Assembly: GCF_001942305.1 (NCBI RefSeq)
Contig: NZ_MKKE01000015.1
Location: 1-64,000, forward strand
Length of the DNA stretch: 64,000 nt
Direction: 5' to 3'
Source of the DNA: Saccharomonospora sp. CUA-673
GTDB lineage: Bacteria; Actinomycetota; Actinomycetes; Mycobacteriales; Pseudonocardiaceae
In this document: positions 55,380 through 64,000 of the stretch, in pieces
How positions within the stretch are numbered: the first letter of the stretch is position 1
Layout: each line of letters opens with the position of its first letter
Notes under the pieces: model-generated
Seen by the model: only the letters and a program-made list of their open reading frames with translations
Told to the model about the DNA's origin: nothing
Databases searched by the model: none
Translations under genes and position numbers: made by a program

Positions 55380-55843
55380 GGCAGGCGATGGCGACGAAGA
55401 ACGCGGGCCCGAGCGGGCTGTCGCGGTGGCTCCAGCGGCGCGCGAACAGTTCCACGGCGAACCGGATACGCCGCAAGGGCGGCCGCTCGATGGGGATGGA
55501 CCTGCTGATCCTGCACACCGTCGGCCACCGAAGCGGTGAACCGCGCGAGACGCCCCTCGCATGGTTCGCCGACGGCGACCCCGACAACAAGGACAGCTGG
55601 CTGCTCGTCGCATCGGGCGGAGGCGGCCGGAACCCGGACTGGTTCGCGAACGTCACCGGCCGTCCCGACGCGGTCGCCGTCGAATGGCACGGCCAGTCGC
55701 CCGTCGACGTCACGCCGCAGGTCCTCGACGGTGCCGAACGCGAGGAGGCGTGGCAGCGGATCGCCGAGGCTCAGCCGCGCATCGCGAAGTACCAGCGCAA
55801 GAGTGATCGCGTGTATCCCGTCGTGCGGTTGACCCGCCGCTGA
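55376..55843 (+). CDS. Deazaflavin (F420)-dependent nitroreductase family protein
   Basis: A 155-residue split-barrel protein of the DDN family: MGMDLLILHTVGHRSGEPRE, LAWFADGDPDNKDSWLLVAS, then GGGRNPDWFANVTGRPDAVA, the cofactor-binding region. Family members use reduced F420 to reduce nitro compounds or quinones. GTG 55376 overlaps the VOC stop (GTGA), giving translational coupling; ATG 55388 is an alternative. Confidence 0.87.
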   Translation: MRQAMATKNAGPSGLSRWLQRRANSSTANRIRRKGGRSMGMDLLILHTVGHRSGEPRETPLAWFADGDPDNKDSWLLVASGGGGRNPDWFANVTGRPDAVAVEWHGQSPVDVTPQVLDGAEREEAWQRIAEAQPRIAKYQRKSDRVYPVVRLTRR

Positions 55844-55929
55844 CGACGCTTCCGGCTCGACCTTGGCAAGCCCTGACACACCCCGACCCGACCAGCCCCG
55901 ACCCGTCCGATCGACCTCGCGGAGAACCG

Positions 55930-58281
<2,352 letters not shown>

Positions 58282-58290
58282 ACGCGGCGG

Positions 58291-59118
58291 CTACTGGGAG
58301 CGGCGGTACTCCTCCCAGGTCACCTTCTCGACCTTGGGGCCGTCGTCGGGGGCGTGGTTCGCGAGGCCGTTCCTGCCCAGGTAGTAGTCGCCGGCCTGAG
58401 CCTGCGCGGCCGGCGACATGGCGGTGTCGCTGATCGCGATGGCGTGGATGTGCGGCGCCCAGTCGCCCTGGTCGGCGGTGCGGTGCCACGCGGCGAAACC
58501 GACCTGCCGCAACGTCTTCGTCGCCTTGGTCGCGTCGATGCCGCGCACGGAGATGTCGACCGCGCCGCCGCCGTCGTGCGTGCCCGCCGAGTCGGGGTTC
58601 GACCCGGTGTACGAGCCCTGCGTGATCGTCAGATCGATCCCGGAGCGCTTCTCGGCCTCCTCGATCATCGCCAGGGTGCGCCGGTTGAGCACCTGGCCGG
58701 ACCCGATCGTCACCTTCCCGCCGACGTCGATCGTGCGCGTCACGTCGAATCCGCCGCTCGCACCGAGCTTCGTCAGCGAACCCTTGCCGGGCAGTCCGCT
58801 GGCGTCCAGTCCGGAGTGGCCGAGCGAACGCTGGTACTTCGCGTACGCCTCGACCGTGCTGGTGCCGAAGTGTCCGTCGACGTACTTGCCGGCGAGCATT
58901 CCCTTGTCCGCCAGGGCTTTCTCGACTCGTTTCACCGAGTCACCCGCGCCCGGGGTGATCGACGAGTTCGGCTTGTACGGATCCCACATGGCGGCCTTGA
59001 CGACCTTCTCCATGTTCACCGCACCGGCCGTCGCCCGCGGTTCGTCGGCCGTCGCCGCCCCGCCGAGACCCACGGCCGCGATCGCCGCGGCCAGTACCGT
59101 CGCTGTCAGCCTGCGCAT
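58291..59118 (-). CDS. Secreted peptidoglycan-binding protein with an M15-like domain
   Basis: A 275-residue exported protein. A Sec signal peptide (MRRLTATVLAAAIAAVGLGG, AxA site) is followed by a peptidoglycan-binding-like region (about residues 55-110: GDSVKRVEKALADKG, YVDGHFGTSTVEAYAKYQR). The C-terminal part has SAGTHDGGGAVDISV and APHIHAIAIS, matching the HxxGxAxD and HxH zinc ligands of M15/VanY-like peptidases. It would cut or bind cell-wall peptides. ATG 59118 has AGGAGG upstream. It follows the M23-type gene by 11 bases. Confidence 0.82.
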   Translation of the reverse strand: MRRLTATVLAAAIAAVGLGGAATADEPRATAGAVNMEKVVKAAMWDPYKPNSSITPGAGDSVKRVEKALADKGMLAGKYVDGHFGTSTVEAYAKYQRSLGHSGLDASGLPGKGSLTKLGASGGFDVTRTIDVGGKVTIGSGQVLNRRTLAMIEEAEKRSGIDLTITQGSYTGSNPDSAGTHDGGGAVDISVRGIDATKATKTLRQVGFAAWHRTADQGDWAPHIHAIAISDTAMSPAAQAQAGDYYLGRNGLANHAPDDGPKVEKVTWEEYRRSQ

Positions 59119-59129
59119 GTCCGGCCTCC

Positions 59130-59996
59130 TCACGATCCGCAGTGTTGGAATGCGCTGGTGAACGATTTGTCGCCGACCGAGCCGCCCCATTTGACGCACT
59201 TCCCGGCGGCTTGCTGCTTGACCGGACCGGCGTAATAGCTGAACTCGCCCTTGTCGGTCTTGCGGTCGCCGCCCTGCACCTCGAGCAGTGCCGAGGCGGG
59301 GCTCTTCGACCCGATCTTCGTGTTCTTCACCGTGGTGACGCAGTTCTGACCGGTGCCGGAGTTGTACATCAGGTACACGCGGCCCGCCCCGCCGAGACCT
59401 TTCTCGTTGATGACGGAGAACCCGGATCCGCAGACCTCCTTCGGCGTGTACGGATTCCCACCGCCACCGCCGCCGCCGCAGTTCTTGCTGGTGAAGTCGG
59501 TCTTTCCGTAGTAGGGCACCGATTTTCCGTCGACGACGACCTTCTGGTCGGCGCCGTTGAGCAGCTGTTCGTAGTGCAGGTGGGGGCCGGTGACGCCACC
59601 GGATGCGCCCGCGGAGCCGATCTTCGTGCCGGTGCTGACCTTCTGGCCCTGGCTGACCGACTGCGCCGACAGGTGCGCGTAGCGCGTGGTCCAGCCGCCG
59701 CCGTGGTCGATCTCGATCCACTTGCCGTAGCTCGTGTTCCCCGTGTCGGCGACCCGGGTGACCGTGCCGCCCGCTGACGCGAGCACCGCGTCGCCGGTGA
59801 TTCCGGACTTCTGCCAGTCGACGGACAGTTCCGGGCTGTGCCCTTGCCAGGTCGCCGCGGTGGCGGTGTACCCGCACGGGAACGGCATCTTGAACGCCGG
59901 GGCCGCCGAGGCCTGACCGGCGCCCGCGGACACGAGCGCCGCGCTCGCGGTGACCACGATGGCGCCCACCGCGGCGGCGATCTTGCGGAGTTTCAT
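59130..59996 (-). CDS. Secreted M23 metallopeptidase with SapA-like C-terminal domain
   Basis: A 288-residue exported protein. Signal peptide MKLRKIAAAVGAIVVTASAA. Residues ~45-155 are an M23 (LytM/lysostaphin-type) domain: GHSPELSVDWQ, WIEIDHGGGWTTRYAHL and GPHLHYEQLL (the HxH motif). After a Cys/Gly linker, residues ~180-288 (NPYTPKEVCGSGFSVI, LYVEVQGG-like LLEVQGGDRKTDKGEFSYYA, GKCVKWGGS) resemble Streptomyces spore-associated protein SapA. Expected role is peptidoglycan cleavage at the cell surface. ATG 59996 is followed directly by the hydrophobic leader. Confidence 0.85.
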   Translation of the reverse strand: MKLRKIAAAVGAIVVTASAALVSAGAGQASAAPAFKMPFPCGYTATAATWQGHSPELSVDWQKSGITGDAVLASAGGTVTRVADTGNTSYGKWIEIDHGGGWTTRYAHLSAQSVSQGQKVSTGTKIGSAGASGGVTGPHLHYEQLLNGADQKVVVDGKSVPYYGKTDFTSKNCGGGGGGGNPYTPKEVCGSGFSVINEKGLGGAGRVYLMYNSGTGQNCVTTVKNTKIGSKSPASALLEVQGGDRKTDKGEFSYYAGPVKQQAAGKCVKWGGSVGDKSFTSAFQHCGS

Positions 59997-60257
59997 GGTT
60001 CTCCTCGCATGGTCGTGACCGCGACCGCCGGACCCGATTTCGGTGGAACAGGACCCGGAGGATCGCGGAATGGCTACCGGCGAGAAGACTGCCGCAGCGG
60101 GGCGCCATGCGTAGCCGGTTTGACGATTCTTCGTACGCCGTTTGACACCGTCTGACAGCTGTCCGAGTCGTCTGCCGGGTGCTTCGGACTTCGAGGAAAC
60201 CGAATCGTCGGCGGCGGCGTCGAATCGGCAGACACTCTCCAGGGAGGCCGAGCAGCC

Positions 60258-61198
60258 ATGTCCGATTCCGAGATGTCCGATTCCGGGGTTGAAGCCACCG
60301 GCCCGGTCGAACCCGTTGGCGCGCATCCGGTCGCGCTCGAGGAATTGCAGGCGCGACTCCGACAGTTAAGGCATAAGGCAGGGAATCCGTCATTTCGGAA
60401 GATGGCGGAACGGTCCGGTGCCGTTTCGCACGCGACGCTGCATCTGACGGTGACCGGCCGCCGGTTGCAACCGTGGGAGACGGTGCGGGAGTTCGTCCGG
60501 GCCTGCGGCGGCGACGAGACCGAATGGCAGCAGCGCCACGAACACACCAGGGCCGTTCTGGCCGGCGAGATTCCGGCCGTCGAACCGCGGGCCGCCGAGC
60601 CGGAGCATGTTGAGCCGAAGCATGTCGAGCCGAAGCATGTCGAGCCGAAGCATGTCGAGCCGTCCGCGGTGGATGCACCCGGGGCGGCGGGACGTCGCGG
60701 GTGGCGGCGGTGGTTGGCCGTGCCGGCCGTGGTGCTGGTCGCCGTGGGCGTCGTCGTCGCCGTGCGGATGATCGACGACGAGGACTCCGGACGCGAGGCC
60801 AGGGCCCAGGAGGACGCGGGGTCGTTGACCGAGCCGGTGCACGCGGGTGACGACAGCGCGTTGGCGGCGGACCTCGGCATCCAGATGGTGCGGTGGTCGC
60901 GCCGAACGAGCAGTTCACGCGGACGTTCGAGCTGCTCAACGCCGGTAGCGTGCACTGGGAAGGTCGGTACCTGGCGCGGATGGAGAATGCGACGGGTCCG
61001 CGCTACTGCGAGACGCCGGTGCGCGTCGAGATCCCGGACACCGCGCCCGGCGACACGGTGCGGGTGCCCGTGACGGCGCGCGCGGCCGCGGAGCCGACGA
61101 CCTGCAAGGTGCGCTGGAAGATGGTCGACGAGGACGACCGCCAGCTCCTACCCCAGAAGCGTCCGGTGTACTTCCTCGTCCACGTCCGCACCCCCTGA
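60258..61198 (+). CDS. HTH-membrane-NBR1 Ig-like protein (frameshifted)
   Basis: About 313 residues in three parts. The N-terminal XRE-like helix-turn-helix covers about residues 28-75 (RLRQLRHKAGNPSFRKMAER, then SHATLHLTVTGRRL). A linker with four 15-base tandem repeats (EPKHVEPKHVEP, coded at 60598-60660) leads to one membrane helix (WLAVPAVVLVAVGVVVAV). The extracellular part, after a break near 60882 (one added base in a CCC run), is an NBR1-type Ig domain: FTRTFELLNAGSVHWEGRYL, then TVRVPVTARA and TCKVRWKMVDE. DNA-binding inside and ligand- or polymer-binding outside suggests a one-component transmembrane regulator. The upstream gap 59997-60257 is the divergent promoter. Confidence 0.78.
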
Positions 61199-61299
61199 CG
61201 GCGGTCAGGATTCGCGGGCCACTCCGCCGAACATGACGTCGTCGAGCTCGGTGAGGACGGGCAGTCCGGATGGTCACCGCGCCAGGTGGCAGCGGCGCG

Positions 61300-61917
61300 T
61301 CACAGGGTCCGTTCGTCGCGAAAACGTGCCGCGACCTGCTCCAGCTTCGCCACGTACGCGTCCCATTCGGTGTGTTCGGGCAGGTTCGTGGCCGACGGCG
61401 TGTAGCCGGCCGACCCGTCGATGCGTTCGCGCAGGATGTCGGCGTGCCCCGCGTGCCGCTGCGTGTCGGCGATGAGGTGCACGAGCACCTGGTGCAGCGT
61501 GACCGGGTTCCGATGGTCGGGCCAGTGGGGCACGCGGGACTCGGTGTCGAGGTCGAGCGCCGCGACGGCGGCGTCGGTGTTCGCCCACGCGGCCCGGTAC
61601 AGCGCGACGATGTCGGCGCGGGACTCGTCCGGCCGCGCCCACATGTCGACGTGCGGGTCCGGGTCGGTGCCGTCCAGCCACGCGGGCGCGCCCTCGCCGT
61701 GGCCGAACACCGTGGACATATATCCGAACTCGACCCCTGCGACGTGCTTGACCAGGCCCAGCAGGTTCGTCCCCGTCGGCGTCAGGGGCCTGCGTGCGTC
61801 GTACTCGCTCACGCCGTCGAGCTTCCAGAGCAGCGTGTCGCGAGCCTGCTGCAGGTAACGGTGCAGCGTGGCCTTCGCGGACTCCGGCGATCCGCTGGAC
61901 GTGCTCGTGGCGTTCAT
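61300..61917 (-). CDS. DinB-family (DUF664) protein
   Basis: A 205-residue four-helix protein. Metal-site histidines are visible in LLGLVKHVAGVEFGYMS (first helix) and LVHLIADTQRHAGHADILRE (fourth helix), the DinB/YfiT pattern HxxxxxxxxH. Family members include mycothiol- and bacillithiol-dependent enzymes and damage-inducible proteins of unknown function. ATG 61917 is divergent from the MMPL gene 37 bases away. Confidence 0.87.
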   Translation of the reverse strand: MNATSTSSGSPESAKATLHRYLQQARDTLLWKLDGVSEYDARRPLTPTGTNLLGLVKHVAGVEFGYMSTVFGHGEGAPAWLDGTDPDPHVDMWARPDESRADIVALYRAAWANTDAAVAALDLDTESRVPHWPDHRNPVTLHQVLVHLIADTQRHAGHADILRERIDGSAGYTPSATNLPEHTEWDAYVAKLEQVAARFRDERTL

Positions 61918-61954
61918 GGCGCGTGAGCGTAGAACACGCGGGTAGCCCTGCCGA

Positions 61955-63975
61955 GTGGATTCCTCCCGACGACGGTTCGCCGCCCGCGTTCTCCTGCCCG
62001 CCGTGGCGATCCTCGGCTGGCTGGTCGTCGGCGGGATCGGCGGTCCGTACGCGGGCCAGCTGAGCGACGTGGCCCGGACCGACAACACGTCGTTCCTGCC
62101 TGCCTCCGCCGAGTCCACGGCGGTCTCGGAGCTGTTGCCCCGGTTCGGCGGCGACCGGGGCGGTGCCCCCGCGATCGTGGTCGGCGAACGCGATGGCGGA
62201 CTGACCGCCCCCGACCGGAGGTTCCTCGACGAGCTGCGTGGGCAGGACGCCTCGCCCCTGCTCCCCTCGCAGGACGGCAGGGCGGCCCAGTTCGTGGTGC
62301 CGGTGACGGGGGAGCCGGACGTGGCGGTCGAGCAGCTGCGCCAGCGGGCCGATGCGGGGCGCCCGGGTGGGCTCGCGGTGTACGTGACCGGGCCTGCCGG
62401 GCAGGCCGCGGACCTCGGTGAGGCCTTCGGAGGTATCGACGGGTTGCTGGTGCTCGTCGCCGGGACCGTCGTCGCGGTGATCCTGCTGATCGTCTACCGC
62501 TCGCCGCTGTTGCCGCTGATGGTGCTGCTCTCGGCAGTGCTTGCGCTCGGACTGGCCGGTCTCGTCGTCTATCTGCTGGCCGATGCGGACGTGCTCGCCC
62601 TCAACGGCCAGAGCCAGGGCATCCTGTTCATCCTCGTGTTCGGTGCCGCGACCGACTACGCCCTGCTGCTGGTGGCGCGATACCGGGAGCAGCTGGCCGA
62701 GGACGCGGACCGGTTCTCCGCGATGCGCCGGGCGTGGCGGGCGACCGTCGAACCCGTCGCCGCGTCGGCAGGCACCGTCGTCCTGGGCGTGCTGTGTCTA
62801 CTGCTGAGCGACCTGAACTCGAACAAGGGGCTCGGTCCGGTCGCGGCCATCGGCGTCGGAGCCGCCTTCCTGGCGGCGATGACGTTCCTGCCGTGCGTCC
62901 TGGCCGTGTCGGGAAGGGTGGCGTTCTGGCCGTTCCGGCCGACGGCATCGCATCGCAGGGCGGGCGTGTGGAACCGCGTGGCCCGGTTCGTGGGCAGGCG
63001 GCCGCGTGTCCTGTGGATCGGCACGACGTTGCTGCTGGCCGTCGGAGCCGGATTCGTCGGCCAGCTCCAGGCGAGCGGGACGGCCCAGTCGGAGGTCTTC
63101 CTGACCGACGTCGACTCGGCCGCCGGTCAGCAGGCACTGGGCAGGCACTTCCCCGGAGGTACCGGCGCGCGACGATCGTGACGACGACCGTTGCCGACGC
63201 GCGGGCGGTCGTGTCGGTGGTCGGAGGAGTCGACGGCGTGGCGTCCGTGCGGCCGACGGCGACCGCCGGCGAGCGGGTACGCATCGACGCCGTGCTGGAG
63301 CCGCCGCCCGACTCCGAACGGGCGGTCGAGATCGTGCGGGACGTCCGGGCCGCGATCGAGGACCGGCGCGGCGTCGATGCCCAGGTCGGTGGCGAGACCG
63401 CGGTCCTGCTCGACACCCAGGACACCTCGCAACGCGATCGCACGGTGATCATCCCGGCGGTGCTGGTCGCGGTGTTCGCCGTGTTGTGTCTGCTGTTGCG
63501 TTCGGTGGTCGCGCCCTTGTTGCTGATGGGCACGGTCGTGCTGTCGTTCGCGGCGACGATGGGCGTGTCCGCGGTGGTGTTCAACCACGTTCTCGGCTTT
63601 CCCGGCGCGGATCCGGTGGTCCCGCTGTTCGGATTCGTGTTCCTGGTGGCGCTCGGGATCGACTACAACATCTTCCTGATGACGCGGGCGCGCGAGGAGG
63701 CGTTCGCGCTCGGCACGCGGGAGGGCACGCTCAGGGCGCTCGCGGTGACCGGTGGGGTGATCACGTCGGCGGGCGTGGTCCTCGCGGCGACGTTCGCCGC
63801 GTTGGCCGTGCTGCCGATCCTGTTCATGGTCCAGCTGGCCTTCATCGTCGCGTTCGGCGTCCTCGTCGACACGCTGCTGGTGCGGTCACTGCTCGTACCC
63901 GCACTGGCCGTGAACATCGGACCGTCGATCTGGTGGCCCTCGCGGTTGGCGCGCTCGCGCCACCCGGCCGGCTGA
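61955..63975 (+). CDS. MMPL/RND-family transporter (frameshifted)
   Basis: A membrane protein of about 674 residues with two halves of five or six helices. Half 1: ILGWLVVGGIGGPYAGQL, then GTVVAVILLIVYRSPLLPL and VFGAATDYALLLVARYREQL (the MMPL D-Y motif). After a break near 63169 (one added base) half 2 repeats the pattern: AVFAVLCLLLRSVVAPLLL, FVFLVALGIDYNIFLMTRAR. These motifs carry the proton relay residues of MMPL proteins. They export lipids, siderophores or drugs. GTG 61955 is the start. The gene ends 25 bases before the window edge. Confidence 0.9.
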
Positions 63976-64000
63976 CCCGCCACGTTTTCCTCCGACACAT

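Noticed and set aside
61203-61277. Possible C-terminal gene remnant on the minus strand (GLPVLTELDDVMFGGVARES)
   Set aside because: Coherent-looking but only about 24 codons with no start or family; may be chance or a trace of a lost gene.

Overview
The window is chromosomal DNA of a high-GC actinobacterium. Codon third positions are overwhelmingly G or C, GTG starts are common, and the gene content (mycothiol synthase, GlnR, LCP proteins, an F420-type oxidoreductase, LmeA-like protein, cobalamin and Pst systems) points to Pseudonocardiaceae (Saccharomonospora, Prauserella or Amycolatopsis type) rather than Streptomyces. The genus is inference; no rRNA or other decisive marker is present.

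Layout. 1-3.8 kb: a collagen-like surface protein cut by the window edge, a glycosyltransferase/methyltransferase fusion, a methyltransferase and a CPBP protease. 3.9-4.7 kb: a HigBA toxin-antitoxin pair between tRNA-Lys(TTT) and a 31-bp fragment copy of that tRNA. 5-16.4 kb: FMN reductase, LAL/LuxR regulator, small membrane proteins, SOD-like protein, Mrr-type nuclease, dusB, HxlR regulator, diguanylate cyclase. 16.6-19.7 kb: a large LCP cell-wall protein. 19.8-24.8 kb: phoU and pstSCAB with PHO boxes. 25-28.2 kb: btuDCF-type cobalamin uptake under a cobalamin riboswitch. 28.3-33.5 kb: mshD and glnR, then divergently lmeA-like, thioredoxin, DUF4395, thiosulfate sulfurtransferase and DUF1416. 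This block matches the mycobacterial order sseC2-cysA2-thiX-lmeA-glnR-mshD-phoT-phoY2, with the btu genes inserted between pstB and mshD. 34.7-42.8 kb: SorC-type regulator and a divergent polyol operon (dehydrogenase, binding protein, two permeases, ATPase, xylulokinase) with two identical-type palindromic operators. 42.9-46.7 kb: LtrA, glycerate kinase, SLC13 transporter. 47-51 kb: a 35-residue small protein and a 1157-residue VWA/SpaA-like cell-wall-anchored protein. 51.4-58.3 kb: an unknown protein, ECF42 sigma factor with its DGPF partner, deaminase, AraC, VOC, F420-type reductase and a UvrA-like ATPase. 58.3-64 kb: two secreted cell-wall proteins, an HTH-membrane-NBR1-Ig protein, DinB and MMPL.

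Two features run through the whole window. First, seven intergenic arrays of a 21-bp unit (consensus TGCYRACACGGCGWCGYRGGG), often as inverted halves and often fitted exactly between stop codons; I do not recognise this family as described. Second, 15 genes carry 23 apparent frameshifts, of which 21 are repaired by restoring a single base. That uniform direction indicates deletion errors in the sequence rather than gene decay, so these genes are annotated as one CDS each with the break noted.
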